The notes below the pieces were generated by a model. That model was not told the DNA's origin. It saw only the letters and a list, made by a program, of their open reading frames with translations, and ran no database searches. A DNA stretch of 64,000 nt, taken from assembly GCF_017302275.1 (NCBI RefSeq), contig NZ_JAFLDR010000015.1, positions 39,507-103,506 on the forward strand, in the 5' to 3' direction. The translations under genes were made by a program, and so were the position numbers. Origin of the DNA: Sulfuritalea sp. (lineage in GTDB: Bacteria > Pseudomonadota > Gammaproteobacteria > Burkholderiales > Rhodocyclaceae). Position 1 is the first letter of the stretch; each line of letters opens with the position of its first letter. Of this stretch, positions 56,776 to 64,000 are shown piece after piece.

Positions 56776-57216
56776 CTACCAGGACTTGTAGGGCAGGAAC
56801 TTTCCGCTCATGGTCACCAGCACGCGATCGCCCTTGGGATCCTCCTGCTTGTCGATCTTCATCGTGAAGTCGATCGCGCTCATGATGCCGTCACCGAACT
56901 TCTCGTTGACCAGTTCCTTGATGGTCTCGCCATAGACGTTGATCATCTCGTACCAGCGATAGATCAGCGGGTCGGTGGGTACCACCTGGGTCCACGTCTT
57001 GAGCGGGAATGCCTGCAGGGCGGCCGATCCATCCTTGCCCAGGCCGAGCAACTTGGCCACCGCATCGGCGGGCTTCCTGTCGAGGTGATTCATGCCCAGG
57101 CAGGCGGAACAGGTGAACTCGGGAGACAGCCCGGCGGCTTTGGCAATATCGTTCCAGCTCAGGCCCTTCTTTTGCTTGGCGTCGAGAATCGCATCCTTCA
57201 TTTCGGCTTTGTTCAT
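56776..57216 (-). CDS. cynS: Cyanate hydratase (cyanase)
   Basis: A 146-residue cyanase, which converts cyanate and bicarbonate to ammonia and CO2. The N-terminal helix-turn-helix-like domain (KKGLSWNDIAKAAGLSPEFT) is followed by the catalytic core IYRWYEMINVYGETIKELVN (Arg and Glu) and FGDGIMSAIDFTMKI (Ser). AAAGGA precedes the ATG at 57216. It lies 155 bases after cbiM, across a hairpin. Cyanate may be a minor product or a co-contaminant of thiocyanate, so it complements the hydrolase. Confidence 0.96.
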   Translation of the reverse strand: MNKAEMKDAILDAKQKKGLSWNDIAKAAGLSPEFTCSACLGMNHLDRKPADAVAKLLGLGKDGSAALQAFPLKTWTQVVPTDPLIYRWYEMINVYGETIKELVNEKFGDGIMSAIDFTMKIDKQEDPKGDRVLVTMSGKFLPYKSW

Positions 57217-57302
57217 GGCAATTGTCCTTTATCAGTAGCCGGCAGGGCGCACCAACGCGGCAGGCAACGTAGCCCGTCGTGGCCTATCCGGATCAATCGA
57301 AA

Positions 57303-57324
57303 GCGGGGAACAACAGTTCCCCGC
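57303..57324 (-). terminator. Hairpin between cbiM and cynS
   Basis: A perfect 9-bp stem GCGGGGAAC / GTTCCCCGC around a 4-base loop; the minus-strand reading continues TTTCGATT. A second weaker hairpin (ACTCCG / CGGAGT) lies just upstream. This could attenuate transcription from cbiM into cynS. Confidence 0.55.
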
Positions 57325-57371
57325 GAAGCGACTCCGACCGTGGCCGGAGTCCAGGCACCAGCGCAGGCGGT

Positions 57372-58052
57372 TCAGGCGGCGGCGCTGTACAGGCGCGGGT
57401 TGAACACACCGCTGGTTTCCAGGCGATGCAGCGCCTTGGCGGCTGCCAGAACACCCAGGTCCAGCGCCGGCTCGACAAGGATCACGCCCATGTAGGCGAC
57501 GCTGAAGGTGGCGATCTCGGCAAGGTTCTCGGCGCCTGCGCCGGCACCATACACGGCCCAGAAACCAACCCAGGCCACGACGCCGCCCTGGTAGGCGGTG
57601 GACAGCTTCAGCGCCTGTCCATAGGTGACATCCTTGTAGGCCGTATGGGCGGGGATCACGCGTTGCGCCAGGGCATTGATGGCCAGCAGCGGTACCAGCA
57701 GGCTGGTCACGTTCATGCCGTATTGCGGCAGGTCGGCTGGTGCGACCAACAGACCTTGCGCCAGCAGGCCGATAGCCAGGCCGAGCGCCGCGGGCGCGGC
57801 GCCGAACATCAGGAACAGGGTGGAGCCAAGGATGAAATGGACCTCCGACACGCCCACCGGATAGTGCGGCAGCACCTCGAAGAAGCCCAGGACCAGCAGC
57901 GCGGCAAGGACAATGCGGATCGCGAGCGGCGCGACACCGTCACGCTTGGCCATGTCCTTCGCCAGCTTGAGCGAATACCCGAGCGCGCCTGTCGCCGTGA
58001 TAAAGCCAAGTGCCAGTTTGGCGCCAACAACGATACCTGGTTCGATGTGCAT
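57372..58052 (-). CDS. cbiM: CbiM-type cobalt uptake membrane protein
   Basis: A 226-residue inner-membrane protein starting MHIEPGIVVGAKLALGFITA. The N-terminal Met-His is the metal-binding feature of CbiM/NikM core proteins. Later segments include YPVGVSEVHFILGSTLFLMF near residue 70 and AHTAYKDVTYGQALKLSTAY. AAGGAGG lies before the ATG. No CbiN, CbiQ or CbiO is adjacent, so it may use ATPase components encoded elsewhere. It is the first gene before cynS and shares the regulatory element with scnB, consistent with supplying cobalt to thiocyanate hydrolase. Confidence 0.85.
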   Translation of the reverse strand: MHIEPGIVVGAKLALGFITATGALGYSLKLAKDMAKRDGVAPLAIRIVLAALLVLGFFEVLPHYPVGVSEVHFILGSTLFLMFGAAPAALGLAIGLLAQGLLVAPADLPQYGMNVTSLLVPLLAINALAQRVIPAHTAYKDVTYGQALKLSTAYQGGVVAWVGFWAVYGAGAGAENLAEIATFSVAYMGVILVEPALDLGVLAAAKALHRLETSGVFNPRLYSAAA

Positions 58053-58271
58053 GCTTGAATCCTCCTTATCCACGCTACCCAAGATGGAATCGATCGGCCG
58101 AAACCGGCGATTCCTGCAAAAAAATCGGACAGACCCCTTTCGATACCGGCGGCGCCTGCCAAGCTCCCGCTCGAATTCGAGCCCGACAAGAAGCCTGGGG
58201 CAACAACTGCGACTCAATGCTGCACAGCCGCCCGAAAGCAATTGACGATTAAATTGTGTTTGATTGAAATA

Positions 58272-58318
58272 AAATTGTCCAAGACTATTTTCCGATCCAT
58301 TGCATAGGAATCGGCTAT
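58272..58318 (+). promoter_or_regulatory. Shared regulatory element, copy C (upstream of cbiM-cynS)
   Basis: The 36-bp unit at 58283-58318 begins GACTATTTTCCGATCC and ends ATAGGAATCGGCTAT. It is identical to copy A over 27 bases at the left and to copy B over the right dyad. It lies 231 bases upstream of cbiM, nearly the same distance as copy A from scnB. It is followed by ATG and a short open frame without domain content, as if derived from a lysR start. Confidence 0.8.
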
Positions 58319-58411
58319 GCATCGACGGGGGGTAGTTCCGGGCTTGCCTGCCGCCCGACCCACCGCGGAAATGGCTGCCCGCAACGCAGTGCGGGACTTT
58401 TGCCGACGGCG

Positions 58412-59653
58412 TCAGACAGGTCGCGCGGGCGCCCCGGTATGCAGTTCGATGCGGCCCACGAAAATCATCGCAACCATCGTGGCCCCCACCGCGAGCCAGC
58501 CGACCTGGTTGTAGCCGACGATGCGGCCCGAGGCATCGGCCGCGATCATCGTGCCGCCGAGCCAGGCGGCGGTACCCGAGGACAACTGCTGCACGGCGCC
58601 GTTCATCGACAGGAAGGTGCCGCGCAGGCGCGGCTGCACCGCCGAGGTGACGATGGCCATGGCCGGCACCATGCGCCCCGGCACGAAAATGAAGAACACG
58701 GTCGACCAGAAGATCATGACCCACAGCGGTACCGGCCACAGGTGCGTCTGCACCAGCAGGGGCACCATCGAGCACAGCGCCATCGCCCGGTACACCCGGA
58801 TCTTGCCGTAGGCATCGGCGAGGCGGCCGACCAGGCGCGAGGTGAAGAAGGTCGCGCAGCCGCCGAAGAGGTAGATCAGGGGAATGTCTTCCTGGCGGAT
58901 AAGGACGTTCGCGGTGACGTAGATGGTGATGTAGGGGATCACCGAGAAGCCCGACACCATGATCAGTGCCATGAACAGCAGGGCCTTCAGGTGGTTGCGG
59001 TCGCGCAGCACGGCGGCCATCGCCGCCAGCGGATGGGCGCGTTCTGCTTCCGACACGGTGGCGTTGGGCAGGTGCCCGCGCAAGGCGGGCAGCATCTTCC
59101 AGCCCAGCAGCAGGAAACCAGCGGAAAGTGCAGCGATGAAAATGAAGGGAAAGCGCCAGCCGAAGTGGTTGGCGAGATACAGGGACAGCGGAACCCCGGC
59201 CACGGTCGAAATCGAAAACGCCGACATGATGGTGCCGCTGGCGCGACCGCGGCGCTCGAACGGAATCAGGTCGCCGACCATGGTCTGCACCATCGAACCG
59301 AGCACGCCGCCGAAAGCGCCGGCCGTGCCGCGTGCCACCAGCAACGTGAGGTAGCCCGGCGCCAGGCCGCAGGCCAGCGTGGCCAGCGCGAACAGGCCGA
59401 ACATGGCGAGCAGCAGGCGCTTGCGCTCGAAGCGATCGACGAAGGTCGCCGCCAGCACTCCGGCAAACGCCGCGGTGAAACTATAGGCCGAGACCAGCAG
59501 GCCGAACTCGTGGGTGCCGACTCCGAGCTCGCGCATCAGGATCGGACCCAGCGGCATCATGATCATGAAGTCGAGGATGTGGGCGAACTGTATCCCGGCC
59601 AGGGTCAGCAGCAGCGCGCGTTCGCGCGCGGGATCGAGGGTCTGCGATGTCAT
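58412..59653 (-). CDS. MFS transporter (drug-efflux type)
   Basis: A 413-residue major-facilitator protein with about 12 membrane helices. The N-terminal half shows FAHILDFMIMMPLGPILMRE and FVDRFERKRLLLAMFGLFAL (the D-R-x-x-R-K loop between helices 2 and 3). The C-terminal half has LVGRLADAYGKIRVYRAMAL. This resembles the AraJ/DHA1 exporter group. A repeat copy lies directly upstream of its start at 59662-59687. Confidence 0.88.
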   Translation of the reverse strand: MTSQTLDPARERALLLTLAGIQFAHILDFMIMMPLGPILMRELGVGTHEFGLLVSAYSFTAAFAGVLAATFVDRFERKRLLLAMFGLFALATLACGLAPGYLTLLVARGTAGAFGGVLGSMVQTMVGDLIPFERRGRASGTIMSAFSISTVAGVPLSLYLANHFGWRFPFIFIAALSAGFLLLGWKMLPALRGHLPNATVSEAERAHPLAAMAAVLRDRNHLKALLFMALIMVSGFSVIPYITIYVTANVLIRQEDIPLIYLFGGCATFFTSRLVGRLADAYGKIRVYRAMALCSMVPLLVQTHLWPVPLWVMIFWSTVFFIFVPGRMVPAMAIVTSAVQPRLRGTFLSMNGAVQQLSSGTAAWLGGTMIAADASGRIVGYNQVGWLAVGATMVAMIFVGRIELHTGAPARPV

Positions 59654-59661
59654 TGGGCGAG

Positions 59662-59687
59662 CAAGAGTCGGCGCTGGCGGTACGGCG
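59662..59687 (-). repeat. Dispersed repeat copy 12 (short form, inverted)
   Basis: On the minus strand, CGCCGTACCGCC to GCGCCGACTCTTG, in the 38-base gap between the LysR stop and the MFS start. It is read in the same strand direction as both genes. Confidence 0.85.
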
Positions 59688-59691
59688 CGAT

Positions 59692-60588
59692 TCAGCCGCG
59701 AACCAATGCGTCGGAGGATCGCAAGCGCTGCCGCCACCATTTCCGCGCCTCGCCTTCCGCGTCGCGCTTCCAGGCGAGCCACAGCGGTTCGCTGGCACGC
59801 GCCTCGGCGACCTCGCGCGCCACCAGTTCGCGCCGCGTCAGGGCGCCGTCGATGCGACAGCGCGGCAGGAAGCCGTAACCGAGGCCGGCGATCTGCAACG
59901 CGATCTTGGCCTCGATGTTTGACACCGTGATACGCGACTGTCCGGACAGCACTCCGATGCTGCGCGCCGGCAGCAGGCGCGCGCTGTCGGCGACCACGAT
60001 CGCCGTATGCGCGAGGAAATCCTCCGCCGTCAGCGGGCGGTCGATGCGCGCCAGAGGGTGCTTTGGCGCAACGCAGAACACGAACTCGATGTCGCGCAGG
60101 CGCGCGGCCTGCTGCGCGAAACCGGAGGGCGGATCGCCGACCGCCAGCACCAGGTCGGCGCGGCCTTCGCGCAGCGCTTCCCAACTGCCGGTCATGACTT
60201 CGGTGCTGATGCGCAGGCGCGTGCCGCAGCCCAGCGCCTCGAAAGCGCGGATGTCCTCGACCAGCGCCACGGTCGGCAACAGCGAATCGTGCACCAGCCT
60301 CAACTCGGCTTCGTAGCCGGTGGCGATGCGGCGCAGGCGCGATTCAAGGTCGCCGGCGGAACGCAACAGCCAGCGCCCTTCGCTGAGCAGTTCGCTGCCG
60401 GCCGGCGTCAGCGTCACACGCGGGCCGCGCCGCAGGAACAGCGGAAAGCCGAGTTGCTCTTCGAGCTTGGCCACGGTGTAGGAAATCGTCGACGGCACCT
60501 TGTGCAAAGTATCCGCCGCCGCCGCAAAGGAACCGCCACGGTCTATGGCGTCGATGATTTCAATCGCGTCGAGGGTCAGCTTGAGCAT
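59692..60588 (-). CDS. LysR-family regulator, YhaJ-like
   Basis: A 298-residue LTTR. I chose ATG 60588 (MLKLTLDAIEIIDAIDRGGS) because the segment IDRGGSFAAAADTLHKVPST closely resembles the E. coli YhaJ N-terminus; a longer frame extends to 60627. It diverges from a flavodoxin-like gene and a pirin gene, as YhaJ neighbours YhaK (a pirin). The family senses aromatic or oxidative compounds. The MFS gene follows 38 bases downstream, so export of the inducing compound may be linked. Confidence 0.85.
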   Translation of the reverse strand: MLKLTLDAIEIIDAIDRGGSFAAAADTLHKVPSTISYTVAKLEEQLGFPLFLRRGPRVTLTPAGSELLSEGRWLLRSAGDLESRLRRIATGYEAELRLVHDSLLPTVALVEDIRAFEALGCGTRLRISTEVMTGSWEALREGRADLVLAVGDPPSGFAQQAARLRDIEFVFCVAPKHPLARIDRPLTAEDFLAHTAIVVADSARLLPARSIGVLSGQSRITVSNIEAKIALQIAGLGYGFLPRCRIDGALTRRELVAREVAEARASEPLWLAWKRDAEGEARKWWRQRLRSSDALVRG

Positions 60589-60773
60589 GTGAAGCGATTC
60601 AACTTCGATGTTTTCGATGATAGACAATGAAAAGTGTCAACACTCAATACCTTGCTATCTCGGATACTCACCCTTACTTGAGAAATTAGCTCGGCGTTGT
60701 CTCAGGCCATGACGGCAGACATTCTAGCAACCATCATCAACGATATCGAAGCTTTCAACCCGGAGGAAACACC

Positions 60774-61349
60774 ATGTCCCACACCATCGTCGTCTACCAG
60801 AGTGGCTATGGCCATACCCGCAAACAGGCCGAGGCATTGCAGCAAGGCGCGGCCGGAGTCCCCGGTGCCAGCGCCGAACTGGTCGAAATCAACGCCGAAG
60901 GGCAACTGCCCGACGGCGCCTGGGACAAGCTGGACGCCGCCGACGCCATCGTCTTCGGCACGCCGACTTACATGGGCGGCCCGTCCTGGCAATTCAAGCG
61001 CTTTGCCGATGCCAGTTCCAAGGCCTGGTTTTCCTCCAAGTGGCGCAACAAGATCGCTGCCGGCTTCACCAACTCCGCCTCGATCAACGGTGACAAGGTG
61101 CAGACCCTGAACTACCTGTTTGCGCTGTCGATGCAGCAGGGGATGGTCTGGGTCGGCACCGGCATGATGCCGGCCAACAGCAAGGCGGCGCAACGCGACG
61201 ACGTAAACTGGCTGGGCGCGTTTTCCGGCGCAATGGCGCAATCGCCGTCCGATTCCAGCCCCGAGGAAGGCCCGCCGCCCGGCGATCTGGAAACCGCCCG
61301 GCTGTTCGGCGCCCGCGTCGCCGAGACCGCCGCGCGCTGGAACCGCTAG
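60774..61349 (+). CDS. Flavodoxin/NADPH-dependent FMN reductase-like protein
   Basis: A 191-residue protein with the flavodoxin-type FMN loop VYQSGYGHTRKQAEALQQGA at residues 6-25, AIVFGTPTYMGGPSWQFKRF near residue 60, and GFTNSASINGDKVQTLNYLF near residue 100. This is the WrbA/NQO-like layout. It opens the plus-strand unit with pirin. Quinone reduction or defence against electrophiles is likely. Confidence 0.87.
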   Translation: MSHTIVVYQSGYGHTRKQAEALQQGAAGVPGASAELVEINAEGQLPDGAWDKLDAADAIVFGTPTYMGGPSWQFKRFADASSKAWFSSKWRNKIAAGFTNSASINGDKVQTLNYLFALSMQQGMVWVGTGMMPANSKAAQRDDVNWLGAFSGAMAQSPSDSSPEEGPPPGDLETARLFGARVAETAARWNR

Positions 61350-61370
61350 ATCGACACCTGAGGAAATACC

Positions 61371-61969
61371 ATGATCGAGCTGCGCAGGGCCGCCGAGCGC
61401 GGCGCGGCAAACTTCGGCTGGCTCGATTCGCGCCACACGTTTTCCTTTGGCCACTATTACGATCCGAGGCAGGTCGGCTTTTCCGACCTGCTGGTGATCA
61501 ACGACGATTGTGTCGAGCCGGGCATGGGTTTCGGCACACATTCGCACCGCGACATGGAGATCTTCTCCTACGTGCTGGAAGGTGCGCTGGAACACAAGGA
61601 CTCGATGGGCACCGGCTCGCTGATCCGCCCCGGCGACGTGCAGATGATGAGCGCCGGCAGCGGCATCACCCACAGCGAGTTCAACCCCTCGCGCCAGGAA
61701 GACGTGCACTTCCTGCAGATCTGGATCGTGCCCGACCGCCTGCGCGTGGCGCCGCGCTACCAGCAGAAGAATTTTTCCGCCGTCGAAAAACGCGGCCGCC
61801 TGCGCCTGATCATTTCCCCGGACGCCACGGACGGCGCGCTCGGCGTGTATCAGGACGCGCGGGCGTATGCGGGCCTGTTCGACGGCGCCGAGCATGCCGA
61901 GTTCGATATGGCGGCGCGGCTGCCGAAGTGCTGCTGTTCGACCTGCGACCGCAGGAACTGCCGAGCTAG
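61371..61969 (+). pseudogene. Pirin-family protein with internal deletion and frameshift
   Basis: The N-terminal cupin is intact: FGWLDSRHTFSFGHYYDPRQ, GFGTHSHRDMEIFSYVLEGA with metal ligands, and MMSAGSGITHSEFNPSRQED. After RAYAGLFDGAEHAEFDMAAR the frame breaks; another frame supplies EVLLFDLRPQELPS and a stop at 61969. About 40 residues of the second cupin expected between these pieces are missing. This suggests a deletion that also shifted the frame. The first frame continues to 62048 with no sense. Confidence 0.75.
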
Positions 61970-62011
61970 CGTCGCGAAAAGTCGGCTACGGCGTCAAGGC
62001 GCCGCGGTCTC

Positions 62012-62809
62012 TCAGGTGGCCGGTTGCCGACGCAGTCCGCCCAGATAGCGCAATCCGGCTATGGCCCGGCTGCCGTACCAGGAAACCATTTCACCGTCGA
62101 CGCGGGTCACCGGGCGGCGCACCTGCGCGGCGACCTCTACCGCATCGCGCCCGGTGAAGGCATAAGGCTCCGAGGGCAGCAGCACGCGCTGCACCTGCTC
62201 CAGCCAGGGGGCATTCCAGTCAAAGGCCGGATAGCGGCTCCCAGCCTCGGCCGGCAAGCTGTCCCAGCCGGCGGCGGCGAGCATCGCGGCGATATAGGTG
62301 TCGCCGCTCACCGTCATCCATGGATCGCGCCAGATCGGATACAGCACGGCCTCGCGCGGCAGGCTCCGCGCCAGGGCGTCCAGTTCCGCGCGGGCGGCAG
62401 CGAATGCAGCGGCCAGCTGCGCGGCGACCGGCTCGCGGCGAAAGACGTGGCCGAGCAGGGCATAGAGGCCGAGGTTGTCGTCCACCGCGCGCGGATGCAC
62501 GACGATGACATGGGGCACGAAACCCATGATCTCCTCGACCACCTCGCGCCGGTTTTCGTCCTTGTCGGCAATCACATGGGTCGGCGCAAGCTGCCGCAGC
62601 AGTTCGAGCTTGACGTCCTTGGTGCCGCCGACCTTGGGCACGCCGCGCAGAATTCCCTTCGGGTGTACGCAGAAGCCGGTGCGGCCGACCAACCGGTCGG
62701 CGAGATTCAGGTCGCACACGAGTTCGGTCAGGCTCGGCACCAGGCTGACGATGCGCGGCGCGTCCGCACCAGGCGAATGTTCGCGCCCCAGCGCGTCGCG
62801 CATGGTCAT
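62012..62809 (-). CDS. Helical-backbone metal receptor (BtuF-like) protein
   Basis: A 265-residue protein with PRIVSLVPSLTELVCDLNLA at the N-terminus, the start of the BtuF/FhuD-type metal-receptor fold. VGRTGFCVHPKGILRGVPKV follows, then KLELLRQLAPTHVIADKDEN. No signal peptide is visible, so it is cytoplasmic. These stand-alone receptors lack a transporter and have an unknown ligand. Its start overlaps the stop of the upstream SDR gene (ATGA), so the pair is coupled. Confidence 0.8.
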   Translation of the reverse strand: MTMRDALGREHSPGADAPRIVSLVPSLTELVCDLNLADRLVGRTGFCVHPKGILRGVPKVGGTKDVKLELLRQLAPTHVIADKDENRREVVEEIMGFVPHVIVVHPRAVDDNLGLYALLGHVFRREPVAAQLAAAFAAARAELDALARSLPREAVLYPIWRDPWMTVSGDTYIAAMLAAAGWDSLPAEAGSRYPAFDWNAPWLEQVQRVLLPSEPYAFTGRDAVEVAAQVRRPVTRVDGEMVSWYGSRAIAGLRYLGGLRRQPAT

Positions 62810-63606
62810 CAGAGATCGAGGCCGCGCGGCTTCCTGCCGGCGCGGGCAAACAGCCGGTCGAATACCGGGTTGGGCAGCAGGCGCATCAGCTTGGCGACGA
62901 CGCCCATCTGCCACGGGATCACGGTGTAGCTGCTGCCGCGTTCGATGGCGCGCGCGAAGCGGCGCGCCGCCTCGTCGGCCGGCATCAGGAAAGGCATCGG
63001 ATAGCGGTTGACGGCCGTCATCGGCGTCGCGATGTAGCCGGGCGCGATGGTCACCACCCGGATCCCGCTGCAGCGCAATTCGACGCGCAGGGCCTCGAGG
63101 TAGGCGATGGTCGCCGCCTTCGATGCCGAATAGGCGCCGGCACCCGGCAGGCCGCGGATGCCGGCGACTGAGGCGATGCCCACCAGGCGGCCGCTGCCGC
63201 GCGCCTTCATCGCGGCAATGAAGGGCTGGAAGGTCTGCGCCATGCCGGCCACGTTGGTCTCGAACACGCGGCGCAGGGCCGCCATGTCGTCGGCTTCGTG
63301 GGCCAGGGTTCCCACCGAAATACCGGCATTGGCGATGACGATGTCGGGTACGCCGCCGGCCATGAAGTCCGCCGCCGCCGCGCGCATCGCTCCCGAGTCG
63401 GCCACGTCGAGCGGATAACAGGCGTGGCTGCCCGGAAGATCCGCGGCAAGCGCCTCCAGCTTCGGCCGGCGCCGCGCGGCGAGGCCGAGCGTGGCACCCG
63501 TCGCCGCATAGTGGCGCGCCAGCGCCTCGCCGATGCCGCTCGATGCGCCGGTCAGGAAACAGCGAGTCGGTGTGGAGACCGAGGCCGGGCAGGCGGGGTC
63601 AGGCAC
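62809..63606 (-). CDS. Short-chain dehydrogenase/reductase
   Basis: A 265-residue SDR. The cofactor motif is TRCFLTGASSGIGEALARHY at residues 14-33. NAGIS near residue 92, the catalytic serine in GIASVAGIRGLPGAG and the YSASK motif (Tyr-x-x-x-Lys) near residue 157 are all present. The C-terminal segment (FDRLFARAGRKPRGLDL) is basic. The substrate is unknown. It is the first gene of a coupled pair with the BtuF-like gene. Confidence 0.9.
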   Translation of the reverse strand: MPDPACPASVSTPTRCFLTGASSGIGEALARHYAATGATLGLAARRRPKLEALAADLPGSHACYPLDVADSGAMRAAAADFMAGGVPDIVIANAGISVGTLAHEADDMAALRRVFETNVAGMAQTFQPFIAAMKARGSGRLVGIASVAGIRGLPGAGAYSASKAATIAYLEALRVELRCSGIRVVTIAPGYIATPMTAVNRYPMPFLMPADEAARRFARAIERGSSYTVIPWQMGVVAKLMRLLPNPVFDRLFARAGRKPRGLDL

Positions 63607-63697
63607 GGCGGCCGGACCAAGCCCGAAGGCGACAACCGCCGCCAGCGTGCCGGGCCGCGGAACAGGAAGCTCCTGGGCGCTTGGTCAACGCCACCAC

Positions 63698-64000
63698 CTA
63701 TTCCTTCTGCTTGATGACCGTGCCTTGCACGCCGCTTTGGGTCAGCAATCCGCGCGCCCGGTTCATTTCTTCGGTATCGCGGAAGGGACCGACGCGCACG
63801 CGATGCATGGTGCCCTTGTCCGGAATGCTGACCTCCTGCACGCTGGCGTATAGGCCGGTCAGCGCCAGCTTGGCCTTGAGGTTGTCGGCATCGGCTGCCT
63901 TCTGGAAGGAACCAACCTGCAGGAAAAATATGTCCGTCGGTGACGGCTTGGCATCGGCCACCGGCGCGGCGGCTGATGCTGCGGTCGCGGACGCCACGGC
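63698..64000 (-). CDS. SPOR-domain protein, partial
   Basis: The visible 100 residues contain a C-terminal SPOR domain: IFFLQVGSFQKAADADNLKA, LALTGLYASVQEV and MHRVRVGPFRDTEEMNRARG, ending VIKQKE. An Ala/Pro-rich linker precedes it. SPOR domains bind denuded septal peptidoglycan; FtsN- or DedD-like proteins are likely. The N-terminus lies beyond the right edge. Confidence 0.85.
   Translation of the reverse strand, partial: AVASATAASAAAPVADAKPSPTDIFFLQVGSFQKAADADNLKAKLALTGLYASVQEVSIPDKGTMHRVRVGPFRDTEEMNRARGLLTQSGVQGTVIKQKE

Noticed and set aside
58053-58271. A cobalamin riboswitch before cbiM
   Set aside because: No B12-box-like sequence is visible in the leader; the LysR element explains control better.
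58317-58514. A 65-codon plus-strand gene after element C
   Set aside because: It is antisense to the MFS gene end and has no domain or codon support.

Overview
High-GC DNA whose gene content suggests a betaproteobacterium, possibly Rhodocyclales: a liu-type leucine/isovalerate catabolic cluster, class I PHA synthase, a GlnK/AmtB pair behind a sigma-54 promoter, and UbiK beside ComM. The taxonomy is inference from gene content. I see no rRNA, tRNA, CRISPR array or complete insertion sequence.

Layout. (1) 1-13.9 kb, minus strand: a long branched-chain acyl-CoA cluster running from a MerR-type regulator with a 40-bp palindromic operator, through isovaleryl-CoA dehydrogenase, three hotdog thioesterases, a GNAT-carbonic anhydrase fusion, thiolase, crotonase and acyl-CoA dehydrogenase, to methylcrotonyl-CoA carboxylase (liuB, liuC, liuD; liuD runs off the left edge). 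A VapBC module interrupts it. (2) 14-32 kb: mixed chromosomal genes: phaC, a ChaN-like lipoprotein, a nitrogen-control unit (outer-membrane protein, glnK, amtB), ubiK-comM, a patatin-like lipoprotein, a glyoxalase II-like hydrolase, an EF-hand membrane protein and a WYL regulator. (3) 32-42 kb: an accessory region of small toxin-antitoxin-like genes, orphans and a type IIG restriction-modification enzyme coupled to an AbrB-VapC pair. Eight of about fourteen copies of a short dispersed palindrome-like repeat lie here. (4) 42.3-45 kb: a Pat-type protein acetyltransferase. (5) 45.5-58.3 kb: a thiocyanate/cyanate utilisation island. (6) 58.4-64 kb: an MFS exporter, a YhaJ-like LysR, a flavodoxin-like protein, a damaged pirin, a metal-receptor protein, an SDR and a SPOR-domain protein cut by the right edge.

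How the island works (inference from families). The ABC transporter imports the anion. Cobalt-dependent thiocyanate hydrolase ScnABC, with a P15K-like activator, converts SCN- to carbonyl sulfide and ammonia. Cyanase removes cyanate. A CbiM-type protein supplies cobalt. DsrE, TusA, an SQR-like flavoprotein and a DUF1641 protein handle the sulfur. A LysR regulator sits between the arms, and three copies of one 36-bp element (upstream of scnB, over the lysR start codon, and upstream of cbiM-cynS) tie both arms into one regulon.

The most unusual signals are the dispersed repeat, which lies in frame inside several proteins and exists in short and long forms, and the three-copy regulatory element of the thiocyanate island.
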